Shown here one piece after another: positions 9,794 through 18,101 of a stretch of DNA of 64,000 nucleotides (positions are counted from its first letter, which is position 1; each line of letters starts with the position of its first letter). The notes under the pieces were generated by a model. It was not told where the DNA came from, ran no database searches, and saw only the letters and a program-made list of their open reading frames with translations. The position numbers and the translations under genes were made by a program. Source of the DNA: Rhizobium sp. BT04 (GTDB lineage: Bacteria > Pseudomonadota > Alphaproteobacteria > Rhizobiales > Rhizobiaceae); the NCBI RefSeq assembly GCF_030053135.1, contig NZ_CP125652.1:930001-994000 (forward strand), in the 5' to 3' direction.

Positions 9794-9811
9794 AGTGGGA
9801 ATCCAAAAATC

Positions 9812-9827
9812 TGTTCAACACTGAACA
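9812..9827. promoter_or_regulatory. Candidate MarR operator
   Basis: TGTTCA-ACAC-TGAACA is a perfect 6-bp inverted repeat with a 4-bp spacer. It lies midway between the divergent hydrolase (start 9793) and MarR (start 9841) genes. Size and position fit a MarR dimer site controlling both promoters. Confidence 0.55.
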
Positions 9828-9840
9828 ATAAAGTGCAACG

Positions 9841-10305
9841 ATGAACAAAAATCAATCCCTTCCCTGGGATCATCCGCGTTTTCGCAGCTGGATCGCGGTG
9901 GCGCGCGCCTGCCAGCTGATGCAGCAATCACTCGCCCGGTCGCTCGCCGATCTCGACATCAAGCCGCCGCATCTCGATATCCTGGTCAATCTTTACCGCT
10001 TCGAAGGCATCTCGCAGCAGGAGCTGGCGCGCAAGCTGCTGGTCGGCCGCTCCAATATGAGCATGCTGCTGCCGCAGATGGAAAAGCGCGGCCTGATCGA
10101 ACGGCGCAGCGACGAGCGGGATAAGCGCGTGCTGCGCCTCCATCTCAGTCCCGAGGGCCGCAAGCTGACCGAGGCGGCCATGGCTATCCAGACCGACCTC
10201 ATCGAACGCACGCTGTCCGAAGAGCCGATCGAACAATGCATGGCAACTGCCCAATCGATGGAGCGCTTGATTACCGTGCTGCTGAGAGATTTGCGCGACG
10301 ATTGA
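9841..10305 (+). CDS. MarR-family transcriptional regulator
   Basis: The 154-residue protein shows the MarR winged helix: LDILVNLYRFEGISQQELARKLLVGRSNMSMLLPQME covers helices 2-4, and the wing follows as RRSDERDKRVLRLHLSPEG. Flanking N- and C-terminal helices give the dimer interface. It probably binds the palindrome 14 bp upstream and so represses itself and the divergent hydrolase; ligand unknown. The ribosome site is weak (AAAGTG). Confidence 0.92.
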   Translation: MNKNQSLPWDHPRFRSWIAVARACQLMQQSLARSLADLDIKPPHLDILVNLYRFEGISQQELARKLLVGRSNMSMLLPQMEKRGLIERRSDERDKRVLRLHLSPEGRKLTEAAMAIQTDLIERTLSEEPIEQCMATAQSMERLITVLLRDLRDD

Positions 10306-10345
10306 GACTGGAGCTATCTTCGAGGCCTGCAGCACACAAGCGGGG

Positions 10346-10978
10346 GTGGCGACGATGCCGGCATGGGATGACAAACTTGCAATAAGCGAGCTTCTTCAGA
10401 ACTGGGCGGTCTGGCGGGATGCCGGTAACTGGGAACGTTTCCAGACCGTATGGCACGACGATGCCTGGATGATGGCGACCTGGTTCCAGGGGCCGGCGAC
10501 GGAGTTTATCCGTGTCAGCAGGGAGGGCTGGAACAAAAGCGTCAGCATCCTCCATTTTCTCGGAGGCAGTTCGATCGACATCAGAGCGCACCGGGCGATA
10601 GCTCAGACCAAGATGACGATCTCACAGCGGGCATCGGTTCACGGTTGCCCTTGCGACGTGGTTTGCACCGGGCGCTTCTATGATTTCCTCGAAAAGAGAA
10701 ATGGCCGCTGGGCAATCGTCATCCGGCAGCCGATCTATGAGAAAGACAGGATCGATCCTCTTTCGCCCGCTGATATACCCGAGATCGACCGGGAGATGCT
10801 GCAGGCATTTCCCGAAGGATATCGGCATCTCGCCTATATATAGGAACAGATCGGCTATCGCGTAAAGCGCGACATGCCGGGTCTCAAGGGCAAGCAGGTG
10901 GAAGCTCTCTATGAGCGCGGCAATCGCTGGCTGGAAGGGCTTGCCGTTACGCCGCAGGAGTTTCTGTCTGATACATGA
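10346..10978 (+). pseudogene. SnoaL-like (NTF2-fold) protein interrupted by an in-frame amber codon
   Basis: The open part, 10346-10843, gives 165 residues of a SnoaL/NTF2-like protein. It opens with DDKLAISELLQNWAVWRDAGNWERF, typical of the ketosteroid-isomerase-like fold, and carries a WAIVIRQPIYEKDRIDP strand pair near residue 130. It ends at a TAG at 10841-10843 after EGYRHLAYI. The same frame then stays open for 44 further codons to a TGA at 10976-10978, and that extension (GYRVKRDMPGL, VEALYERGNRWL) reads like the natural C-terminus of the family. A single base change to TAG in one codon explains this best. The shortened protein might still fold. Sequencing error or readthrough are alternatives. 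Confidence 0.65.
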
Positions 10979-10998
10979 TCTTTAGCGACGCCGACTCT

Positions 10999-12189
10999 CT
11001 AATGCAGCGCCGGTCCCGCCTCTGTACCAGTCAGCGAGCGATATTCCCAAGCCGCGACGACGATCAGCACCAGCGTTGCCAGCACGCCCATCAGATAGAC
11101 CTCGATGAACGGCGCAACGAAGGCAAGCAGGAGCAGCAGTACGAGGCCGGCGAGATGCGAGAGCGGCAGCTGGCCGCTGGTTGCGCCCTTGAACCAGAGA
11201 TTGCCGAGCAGGAACAGGCCGGAACCGCCGAGCACCGCCGCGGCGATGCCGAGATCGCCCGTCTCATGCGGATGCGAGAACATGAACTCGACGGCGACCG
11301 CATGGACGATGATGCCGGCCAGGATGGGAATATGCCCATAGGTGAAGGCCTGCCGCGCCAAGCTCCCCGGCGTCTCTTCATGTTCGATGCGGTGGGCGGC
11401 GCGGCCGTGGCCGAAGCGGAAATACAGCCACCACATGGCGACCGTGCCGATGAAGGCGGTGACGAAGACGATGCTGGTCAGCCCCGAAAACGGCAGCTCG
11501 GAAAAGGTGCGACCGGAAACGAGGATCGCTTCGCCGAGGCAGATGATGACGAAGAGCGCGCAGCGCTCGGCCATGTGTGCGCCGGAAACATCCCAGTCGC
11601 TTGGCCTCGAGCGGCCGAGCCCCGGCACGGCAAAACCCGCGGCCGGCCCGATATATTCGATTGCGAGCGCGATCACCCAGGCGATCAGCCGGGCTTCGTG
11701 CTCGAGCAGCCCGCCGGCGATCCAGAAGACGCCTGCCGCCACGAGCCAGGCGGTGATGCGGACGAAATTCAAGGTGTTGGCGCGGTCGACGCGGGTCATC
11801 GCATAGGTCGTGAACAGCGAGCGCCCGACCTGCATCGCCACGTAGGCGCCGGCAAACAGCAGCCCCTTGTCGCCGAAGGCCTCAGGAATGGAGGCAGACA
11901 ACAGCAACCCGAGCATCATCAGCGCCACCAGCATGCCGCGCACCGGCATTTTCTCGGGATCGAGCCAGTTCGTCACCCAGGTGGTGAAGATCCACACCCA
12001 CCAGACGGCGAAGGTCATCAGCGCCGCCTCGGCCGCGCCAAGCGGCGTGTAGTGGGCGGCGAGCGCATGCGAAAGCTGCGAGATGGAAAAGACGAAAACC
12101 AGGTCGAAGAACAGTTCGAGGAAGCTTACCTTGCTGCCGCCAGCGCTGCCCTTGGCGCGCAGCCAGTTCTTTCCGTTCGTCTTCGCCAT
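10999..12189 (-). CDS. LtrA (low-temperature requirement A) family membrane protein
   Basis: The 396-residue polytopic protein has about ten hydrophobic helices. It begins with the LtrA signature FLELFFDLVFVFSISQLSHAL near residues 23-43 and continues with WVWIFTTWVTNWLDP and an internal AERCALFVIICLGEAILVSG. It sits in the inner membrane. The family is named from a Listeria cold-growth locus, and its biochemical role is unknown. It has no obvious operon partner; the downstream gap faces the broken SnoaL gene. Confidence 0.92.
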   Translation of the reverse strand: MAKTNGKNWLRAKGSAGGSKVSFLELFFDLVFVFSISQLSHALAAHYTPLGAAEAALMTFAVWWVWIFTTWVTNWLDPEKMPVRGMLVALMMLGLLLSASIPEAFGDKGLLFAGAYVAMQVGRSLFTTYAMTRVDRANTLNFVRITAWLVAAGVFWIAGGLLEHEARLIAWVIALAIEYIGPAAGFAVPGLGRSRPSDWDVSGAHMAERCALFVIICLGEAILVSGRTFSELPFSGLTSIVFVTAFIGTVAMWWLYFRFGHGRAAHRIEHEETPGSLARQAFTYGHIPILAGIIVHAVAVEFMFSHPHETGDLGIAAAVLGGSGLFLLGNLWFKGATSGQLPLSHLAGLVLLLLLAFVAPFIEVYLMGVLATLVLIVVAAWEYRSLTGTEAGPALH

Positions 12190-12251
12190 ATGGCCCCCCG
12201 ATAGCTGGAATTATGCGTCGATTGAAAATGATAGCGACGATCAGCTGACCG

Positions 12252-12629
12252 TCAGCGCGGCTTTTCCGCTGTGTCGCGGTTCATGCCCTTTTCCCTCAGT
12301 TCATCCTCATAGGCCGAAAACAGCTCAGCGCCCCGTTCGCCGAGTTCGCGCAGATAGGTCCAGGTGTAGATACCGGTGTCGTGCATGTCGTCGAAGCCGA
12401 TGCGGACGGCATAATTGCCGGTCGGCATCATCGAGATGATCGCGACATTGCGTTTGCCCGGTACCGTCACTTTCTGCCCCGGTCCGTGGCCCTGCACCTC
12501 GGCCGAGGGCGACAGCACGCGCAGGAGTTCGGCAGACAGGTCGAAACTCTGACCGTCGTTGAAGGTCACCGCCAGCCGCTGCCGGTCTTTCGAAACGCGG
12601 AGTTCGCTCGGCCAGATATCGCTCATCAT
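12252..12629 (-). CDS. DUF971 domain protein
   Basis: This 125-residue protein consists essentially of one DUF971 domain, the same fold as the N-terminus of gamma-butyrobetaine hydroxylase. Recognisable segments are WPSELRVSKDRQRLAVTFNDG near the start and YAVRIGFDDMHDTGIYTW near the end. Two adjacent ATG codons (12629, 12626) follow GAGGACAAA; the first is used. DUF971 genes often sit near Fe-S or molybdenum cofactor genes, and here moaA is divergent at 134 bp. The molecular function is unknown. Confidence 0.88.
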   Translation of the reverse strand: MMSDIWPSELRVSKDRQRLAVTFNDGQSFDLSAELLRVLSPSAEVQGHGPGQKVTVPGKRNVAIISMMPTGNYAVRIGFDDMHDTGIYTWTYLRELGERGAELFSAYEDELREKGMNRDTAEKPR

Positions 12630-12762
12630 TTTGTCCTCTTCTCATGCGAGGAGTAGGCGTTGATCTTTTTCAGCGCAAGCTGAAATTGGCATGCGCGTAT
12701 GGGCTGTTTCCCTTGACGCGACAATAGCATATGCCCACATTGACTGGAGTACGGAGATACAG

Positions 12763-13809
12763 GTGAACAGCAGAGTTGGAACGATAGGCGATGCATCGCC
12801 GCTGGCGGCGGATGCGCACCCCATGATCGACCCTTTCGGGCGGGCGGTCACCTATCTCCGCGTCTCCGTCACCGACCGCTGCGATTTCCGCTGCACCTAT
12901 TGCATGGCGGAGAATATGACCTTCCTGCCGAAGAAGGATCTGTTGACGCTGGAAGAGCTCGACCGGCTCTGTTCCGCCTTCATCGCCAAGGGTGTCAGCA
13001 AGATCAGGCTGACCGGCGGCGAGCCCTTGGTGCGCAAGAACATCATGTATCTGGTGCGCCAGCTCGGCCAGAAGATCGGCTCCGGCCTCGACGAATTGAC
13101 GCTGACGACCAACGGTTCGCAGCTTTCACGCCATGCCGAGGAGCTCTATGATTGCGGCGTGCGCCGGATCAACGTCTCGCTGGATACGCTCGACCCCGAC
13201 AAATTCCGCAAGATCACCCGCTGGGGTGATTTCGCCAAGGTCATGGAAGGCATCGACGCGGCGCAGAAAGCCGGGCTGAAAATTAAGCTCAACGCCGTGG
13301 CGCTGAAGGATTTCAACGATGCCGAGATGCCGGAGCTTCTGCGCTTCGCCCATGGCCGCGGCATGGATTTGACCGTTATCGAAACCATGCCGATGGGCGA
13401 GATCGAAGAAGACCGCACGGATCAATACCTGCCGCTCTCCGAGCTTCGCGCCGATCTGGAGAAGCAGTTCACGCTGACTGATATCGACTACCACACCGGC
13501 GGCCCGGCGCGTTATGCCAGGGTCGAAGAAACCGGCGGCCGCCTCGGCTTCATCACGCCGATGACCCATAATTTCTGCGAAAGCTGCAACCGCGTCCGCC
13601 TCACCTGCACCGGTACGCTCTATATGTGCCTCGGCCAGAACGACGCCGCTGACCTGCGCGCGGCCCTGCGCGCCACCGAAGACGACGCCCTCCTCCACGC
13701 CGCCATCGACGAAGCCATCACCCGCAAACCCAAAGGCCACGATTTCATCATCGACCGCACGCATAACAGGCCGGCGGTGGCCAGGCATATGAGTGTTACG
13801 GGTGGGTGA
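12763..13809 (+). CDS. moaA: GTP 3',8-cyclase
   Basis: The 348-residue radical SAM enzyme begins molybdenum cofactor synthesis by converting GTP to 3',8-cyclo-GTP. The N-terminal cluster motif is CDFRCTYC. The second cluster, which binds GTP, is in [11 protein letters not shown] and a following cysteine in LYMCLGQ. The protein ends in the conserved Gly-Gly needed for activation. The chosen start is a GTG (VNSRVGTIG) 7 nt after GGAG; a longer ATG frame to 12691 adds an unlikely leader. moaB/C/E are not adjacent. mobA-mobB of the same pathway lie 17 kb away. Confidence 0.96.
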   Translation: MNSRVGTIGDASPLAADAHPMIDPFGRAVTYLRVSVTDRCDFRCTYCMAENMTFLPKKDLLTLEELDRLCSAFIAKGVSKIRLTGGEPLVRKNIMYLVRQLGQKIGSGLDELTLTTNGSQLSRHAEELYDCGVRRINVSLDTLDPDKFRKITRWGDFAKVMEGIDAAQKAGLKIKLNAVALKDFNDAEMPELLRFAHGRGMDLTVIETMPMGEIEEDRTDQYLPLSELRADLEKQFTLTDIDYHTGGPARYARVEETGGRLGFITPMTHNFCESCNRVRLTCTGTLYMCLGQNDAADLRAALRATEDDALLHAAIDEAITRKPKGHDFIIDRTHNRPAVARHMSVTGG

Positions 13810-13908
13810 GAAGCGGTCCCGCACAGCGGGAGCAATCGATCCAGTGAATCGATTGCAGCTTCGAACGCCCTGAGCCCCGCGAAGGGCCGGGATACGGTGC
13901 GGCTTGCT

Positions 13909-14077
13909 CCCTCTTCTCTCCCCAGCGGGGAGAAGATGCCCTTCAGGGCAGATGAGGGGGTGAGCGGCAACGCCGCGAATGCACTGAGCGTAAGCGAAGG
14001 GCAACAATGGATGGTGTGCCGTGCGGCCCCCTCATCCGACCCTGCGGGGCCACCTTCTCCCCGCTGGGGAGAAGGGG
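13909..14077. repeat. Pair of inverted RIME-like repeat copies (C and D)
   Basis: Copy C (13909-13960) reads CCCTCTTCTCTCCCCAGCGG onwards and ends GATGAGGGGG. Copy D (14027-14077) reads CCCCCTCATCCGACCCTGCG onwards and ends CTGGGGAGAAGGGG, so D is C in reverse orientation. Both resemble the ends of the elements at 3354 and 6187. They fill the convergent gap between moaA and the methyltransferase and could fold as one long hairpin that ends transcription on both strands. Confidence 0.6.
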
Positions 14078-14085
14078 AAACCCCA

Positions 14086-14880
14086 TCACCCAGGCTTACG
14101 CGCAAAAATCGCAAACCGATCCTGCACCAACCGCTCGAGCCCACGCAGAAACGGCATCTTCCGAGCTTGCGCCCAATGGATGTCACTAAGCTTCCGGTCG
14201 ACAACAATATCCGTAAAGCCCGCCTTACGCAGAAGATCGACAACCGCTTCGGCCGGCATCTCCTTGGCGAAATGCACGCGTGAGCGGATCTTCTGGTGCC
14301 GCGCCATCATTTCAGGCGACATGTGGCTCGCCGCCGGCCTGCCGGTCAGCTTCGTCCAAAACTTCTGCAGGTCCTTGACCCAGGTTTCCCTGCCCATATT
14401 GCCGTCGACGATCAGCACCTTGCCGCCCGGCTTCAGCACGGAAAACCATTCCTTGAAGGCAGACGCCGGGTCCACCAGCGTCCAGACGAGATGCCGGTTG
14501 GTGATGGCGTCGTAGCTGTTCTTGGGCTCCATGGTGTTTTCGGCATCGCCGGAAACGAAGCGGATATCGGTGCCGCGCTTCTTCGCCTTGGCGCGCGCCT
14601 GCGCCAGCATCGCATCCGACCAGTCGAGGCCGGTGACTGCAAAGCCGGCATCATGCATCAGATGCGAAATGACGGCCGTGCCGCAGGCGAGATCGAGGGC
14701 CGCGCGTCCCTGCCCTTCGCCGAGATGTTTTCTGATCAGCCGCTGCCAGCCTTTGCGCTCGGCTTCCGAAAAGATTTCATGGCCGACGCTCTGGTCGAAG
14801 GTCGCTGCCCTTTCCGACCAGAAGTCGCGAATTTCGTCGCGGATGGAGTAGTTCGTATTCATAGAATTCATCTTGGGCAT
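14086..14880 (-). CDS. Class I SAM-dependent methyltransferase
   Basis: The 264-residue Rossmann methyltransferase has motif I as ALDLACGTAVISHLM around residues 60-74. The acidic post-I position is in GLDWSDAML, motif II in NSYDAITNRHLVWTL, and motif III in LKPGGKVLIVDG. The N-terminus (RDEIRDFWSERAATFDQ) is like Methyltransf_11/25 members acting on small molecules. Three nearby ATG codons compete as start; the first is shown. It is divergent from the iron-type ABC importer and shares its control region, which suggests, but does not prove, a role in metabolism of the imported chelate. Confidence 0.88.
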   Translation of the reverse strand: MPKMNSMNTNYSIRDEIRDFWSERAATFDQSVGHEIFSEAERKGWQRLIRKHLGEGQGRAALDLACGTAVISHLMHDAGFAVTGLDWSDAMLAQARAKAKKRGTDIRFVSGDAENTMEPKNSYDAITNRHLVWTLVDPASAFKEWFSVLKPGGKVLIVDGNMGRETWVKDLQKFWTKLTGRPAASHMSPEMMARHQKIRSRVHFAKEMPAEAVVDLLRKAGFTDIVVDRKLSDIHWAQARKMPFLRGLERLVQDRFAIFARKPG

Positions 14881-14923
14881 CCCGGCTTTGGATCACTTTG
14901 GAAAAGCTCTAAAACATAAAACT

Positions 14924-14938
14924 TGATTCACAAAGTCA
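14924..14938 (+). promoter_or_regulatory. Candidate iron-responsive operator (RirA-type)
   Basis: TGA-TTCACAAAG-TCA matches the TGA-N9-TCA core described for rhizobial iron-responsive operators bound by RirA. It lies 49 bp upstream of the iron-type binding-protein gene and 44 bp from the divergent methyltransferase start, a plausible place to repress both when iron is plentiful. The core is short, so chance occurrence is possible. Confidence 0.45.
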
Positions 14939-14986
14939 TATTTCATATGGCTGCGGACATTATTCAGACATCGGGGGAATTTCCAG

Positions 14987-16123
14987 ATGAATTTCGTGAA
15001 AATGCTCGCAGTCTCCGCGGCTGCGATTGCCGCCCTCATGCCGCTTTCGGCATGGGCGCAGTCCTTCACCATCAAGGATGTGGCGGGCCGTGAAGTGACC
15101 TTCGACAAGCCGGTCGAACGTGTGATCCTTGGGGAAGGCCGCATGCTCTACGCTGTCGCCCCGATCGAGAAGGAAGATCCCTTCGCCAAGATCGTCGGCT
15201 GGCGCAACGATCTATGGACCACCGACAAGGATGGCTTCAACGTCTATGTCGAGAAGTTTCCGAAGGGCAAGGACCTGCCCTTCCTCGGCAACCTGACCGA
15301 TGGCACGCTGCAGACTGAGACGGTCGTCAAGCTGCATCCCGACGTGCTGCTGCTGCCGATCGGCAACAAGACGGCGGCCGACGAGGTGAAGCTCGAAGAG
15401 ATGCTCGCCGGCATCGGCGTGAAGATCGTCTATATCGATTTCCGCGAGCACATTCTCGCCAACACCGAACCGAGCCTGGAGATACTCGGCAAGCTCTTCG
15501 GCCATGAGGATCGCGCCGAAGCGGTCGCTGCCTTCTGGAAAGAGCAGATGGCGCGCGTCACCGACAGACTAAAGGCCGCCAATCCGCCCAAGCCCAATGT
15601 CTTCATGTACCGCGCCGCCGGTCTCGTGGAATGCTGCGGCACCTTCGGTCCCGATAATTTCGGCCTGATGGTCGATTGGGCCGGCGGCCACAATCTCGGC
15701 TCCGATTTCCTGCCCGGCTACACCGGCTCCATCAACGCCGAGCAGGTCGTCGCCTCCAATCCTGAGGTCGTCGTCGTCACCGGTTCCAACTGGAGCCAGA
15801 CCAAGAACGCCAAGGATTATGTGAATGTCGGCCCGAACGCCGCCGCGACCCTCGATGACAGCCGCAAGGTCCTGAACACGCTGATGGAAAACCCGGCCTT
15901 CACCGGCTCCAAGGCAGTTGCCGGCGGCAATGTCCACGCGATCTGGCACCAGTTCTACACCAGCCCCTACCAGTTCGTCGCCGTCCAGCAGCTGGCCAAA
16001 TGGTTCCACCCGAACCTCTTTGCCGATCTGGATCCCGATGCCACCTTCAGGGAATTCCACGAGAAATTCCTGCCAGTCGCCTATCAGCCGGGTTACTGGG
16101 TCGACGCCAAGGCCGGTCAGTAA
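14987..16123 (+). CDS. ABC importer periplasmic binding protein, iron/siderophore (FecB/BtuF) type
   Basis: The 378-residue exported protein has a Sec signal ending SAWAQ (residues 21-25). The helical-backbone binding fold starts with IKDVAGREVTFDKPVERVIL. Later landmarks are HPDVLLLPIGN, an unusual adjacent cysteine pair in GLVECCGTFGP, and SINAEQVVASNPEVVVVTG. It delivers an iron chelate, heme or a cobalamin-like compound to the permease encoded 5 bp downstream; which one cannot be read from sequence. The ribosome site is GGGGGAA. A candidate iron operator precedes it. Confidence 0.9.
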   Translation: MNFVKMLAVSAAAIAALMPLSAWAQSFTIKDVAGREVTFDKPVERVILGEGRMLYAVAPIEKEDPFAKIVGWRNDLWTTDKDGFNVYVEKFPKGKDLPFLGNLTDGTLQTETVVKLHPDVLLLPIGNKTAADEVKLEEMLAGIGVKIVYIDFREHILANTEPSLEILGKLFGHEDRAEAVAAFWKEQMARVTDRLKAANPPKPNVFMYRAAGLVECCGTFGPDNFGLMVDWAGGHNLGSDFLPGYTGSINAEQVVASNPEVVVVTGSNWSQTKNAKDYVNVGPNAAATLDDSRKVLNTLMENPAFTGSKAVAGGNVHAIWHQFYTSPYQFVAVQQLAKWFHPNLFADLDPDATFREFHEKFLPVAYQPGYWVDAKAGQ

Positions 16124-16128
16124 TCGGG

Positions 16129-17199
16129 ATGGCCGAGATCGCCGCACGATCGATCGAAGTGGAAGCCGGGAGAGAGCGCTACCGCGCGCTTGCCCGGCGC
16201 AAGCTTCTGATCCTGTTTGCCATGACGGCAGCGCTTTGTCTGTCCTTCGCCGTCGATCTCGCCTGGGGGCCGGCCCGCTATAATCTCGGCGAGGTCGTCT
16301 CCGCCCTCCTCGACCCCTCCTCCGTTTCGGATCAGATCCGCGCCGTCGTCTGGGGCATCCGCATGCCTGTCGCCGGGATGGCGATCGTCGTCGGCGCCTC
16401 GCTCTCCGTTGCCGGCGCGCAGATGCAGACGATTCTCGCCAATCCGCTCGCCAGCCCCTTCACGCTCGGCATTTCGGCGGCGGCAAGCTTCGGCGCGGCG
16501 CTGGCGATCGTCACCAGCGTTCCGCTTCTGCCTGTCGCGGCCGGGCTGCTGGTGCCGGTCAACGCCTTCGTCATGGCGCTGATCGCCACCCTCTTCATCC
16601 ATTTCATCTCGCAGGCCCGCGGCGTCTCGGTGCAGACAGTGGTGCTGCTCGGCATTGCCCTGGTCTTCACCTTCAATGCGGCTCTCGCCTTCCTGCAATA
16701 TCTGGCCTCCGAACAGGCGCTGTCGGCCGTGGTCTTCTGGACGATGGGCAGCCTCACCAAGGCCACCTGGCCGAAGATCTGGGTGACGCTTGCCGTTCTG
16801 CTGGCAGCACTGCCGCTCTTTGCCCGCAATGCCTGGGCGCTGACCGCGATCCGCCTCGGCGAAGACAAGGCCGCCAGCTTCGGCGTCAATGTCCGCCGCA
16901 TCCGGCTGGAGACCATGCTCGTCGTCTCGCTGCTTGCCGCCGTCCCCGTCAGCTTCGTCGGCACGATCGGCTTCGTCGGTCTCGTCGGGCCGCATATCGC
17001 GCGCATGATCCTCGGCGAGGATCAGCGTTTCTTCTTGCCGGGTTCGATCCTGTCGGGCGCGCTGCTGCTGTCGCTAACCTCGATTGTCTCGAAATCGATC
17101 ATCCCCGGCGTCGTCTTTCCGATCGGCATCATCACCGCGCTGGTCGGCGTACCCTTCTTCTTCTCGCTCATCCTCTCGAACAGGAGCCGGTCATGGTAG
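16129..17199 (+). CDS. ABC importer permease, FecCD family
   Basis: The 356-residue inner-membrane permease starts at ATG 16129, 5 bp after the binding-protein gene. Family landmarks are WGIRMPVAGMAIVVGASLSVAGAQMQ, NPLASPFTLGISAAASFGAAL, a middle GSLTKATWPKIW, and GTIGFVGLVGPHIAR near the C-terminus. These are typical of type II importers for siderophores, heme or vitamin B12, with about ten membrane helices. Its 3' end overlaps the ATPase gene by 7 bp, indicating translational coupling. Confidence 0.95.
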   Translation: MAEIAARSIEVEAGRERYRALARRKLLILFAMTAALCLSFAVDLAWGPARYNLGEVVSALLDPSSVSDQIRAVVWGIRMPVAGMAIVVGASLSVAGAQMQTILANPLASPFTLGISAAASFGAALAIVTSVPLLPVAAGLLVPVNAFVMALIATLFIHFISQARGVSVQTVVLLGIALVFTFNAALAFLQYLASEQALSAVVFWTMGSLTKATWPKIWVTLAVLLAALPLFARNAWALTAIRLGEDKAASFGVNVRRIRLETMLVVSLLAAVPVSFVGTIGFVGLVGPHIARMILGEDQRFFLPGSILSGALLLSLTSIVSKSIIPGVVFPIGIITALVGVPFFFSLILSNRSRSW

Positions 17200-17945
17200 C
17201 GCTTCAGTTGCAGTCGGTCGGCGCCTATCACGGCCGCAAGCTCTTCGTCGAAGACGTGACGACACCTGTCATGACCTCAGGTGAGGTCGTGGCGGTGATC
17301 GGTCCGAACGCCGCCGGCAAGTCGACGCTTTTCAAGCGCATCACCGGCCTGCTCAAGGGGCCGGGCCATGTCGTCGTCGAAGGCTCGAAGACGAAAAACG
17401 CCATCAGCTACATGCCGCAGGATATCTCGGCCAATGCGGTGCTGACGGTCTACGAATCAATCCTGCTCGCCCGCAAGCAGGGCCAGTCCTGGGTCGTCGG
17501 CGACAGCGATCTGCGATTCATCGACCAGATCATGGCAGCGCTCGATATCACGGCCATTGCCTTCCGCGATCTCGGCGCGCTGTCCGGCGGCCAGCGCCAG
17601 CTCGTCTCGATCGCCCAGGCGCTGGTCCGCGAGCCGGAGATCATGCTGATGGACGAACCCACAAGCGCGCTCGACCTGCACCGCCAGGTCGAGGTTCTCG
17701 ATTTTATGCGCCGCCAGGCCCGCGCCAAGGGCATGCTCGTCCTCATCGCCATCCACGACCTCAACCAGGCGCTCCGCTTCGCCGACAAAGTCCTCGTCAT
17801 CGCCAACGGCCGCATGCGCGCCTGCGGCACCCCAAGGGACGTCGTCACCGCCGAGATGCTGCGGGAAATCTACAGGGTCGAGGCGCGGGTGGAGAAATGC
17901 TCGATGGACCATGATCACGTGATTGTGGATGGAACGGCGCATTGA
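17193..17945 (+). CDS. ABC importer ATPase, iron/siderophore type
   Basis: The 250-residue ATPase powers the preceding FecCD permease. Walker A is GPNAAGKST near residues 33-41, the signature LSGGQRQLVSIAQAL lies near 129-143, Walker B is IMLMDEPTSALD, and the switch histidine is in IAIHDLNQA. The ATG lies inside the permease gene end (ATGGTAG). The three genes form a complete importer operon. The C-terminus is His-rich (MDHDHVIVDGTAH). Confidence 0.95.
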   Translation: MVALQLQSVGAYHGRKLFVEDVTTPVMTSGEVVAVIGPNAAGKSTLFKRITGLLKGPGHVVVEGSKTKNAISYMPQDISANAVLTVYESILLARKQGQSWVVGDSDLRFIDQIMAALDITAIAFRDLGALSGGQRQLVSIAQALVREPEIMLMDEPTSALDLHRQVEVLDFMRRQARAKGMLVLIAIHDLNQALRFADKVLVIANGRMRACGTPRDVVTAEMLREIYRVEARVEKCSMDHDHVIVDGTAH

Positions 17946-18031
17946 GGTTGGCAGGGCCAACGTGAAAGAAGCGCATCTTGAAGCGCCATGCCCAAGAGAA
18001 CCTTATCCCGAGGTACCGACACCCGAGAGAG

Positions 18032-18080
18032 CCTCATCCTGAAGTGCGCAGCCCAGATGGCGGAGCCTCGAAGGACGAGG
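18032..18080. repeat. Short palindromic repeat (CCTCATCCT ... AGGACGAGG), copy 1
   Basis: About 49 bp starting CCTCATCCTGAAGTGCGCAG and ending GAGCCTCGAAGGACGAGG, with near-complementary ends. A second copy with perfect ends lies at 28176-28219. This type is common between genes in Rhizobiales. It lies in the convergent gap between the ABC ATPase and the SorC regulator and may act as a transcript end. Confidence 0.6.
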
Positions 18081-18101
18081 CGGGGGCTCCACCCTGCCCC
18101 G

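Noticed and set aside
10975..12204. 409-residue plus-strand frame opposite LtrA
   Set aside because: The minus strand encodes a clear LtrA membrane protein; the plus frame is a composition shadow of charged residues.
12630..12762. Possible molybdenum cofactor riboswitch upstream of moaA
   Set aside because: The leader is only about 130 bp, no multi-stem fold could be recognised by eye, and an ordinary ribosome site explains the GTG start.
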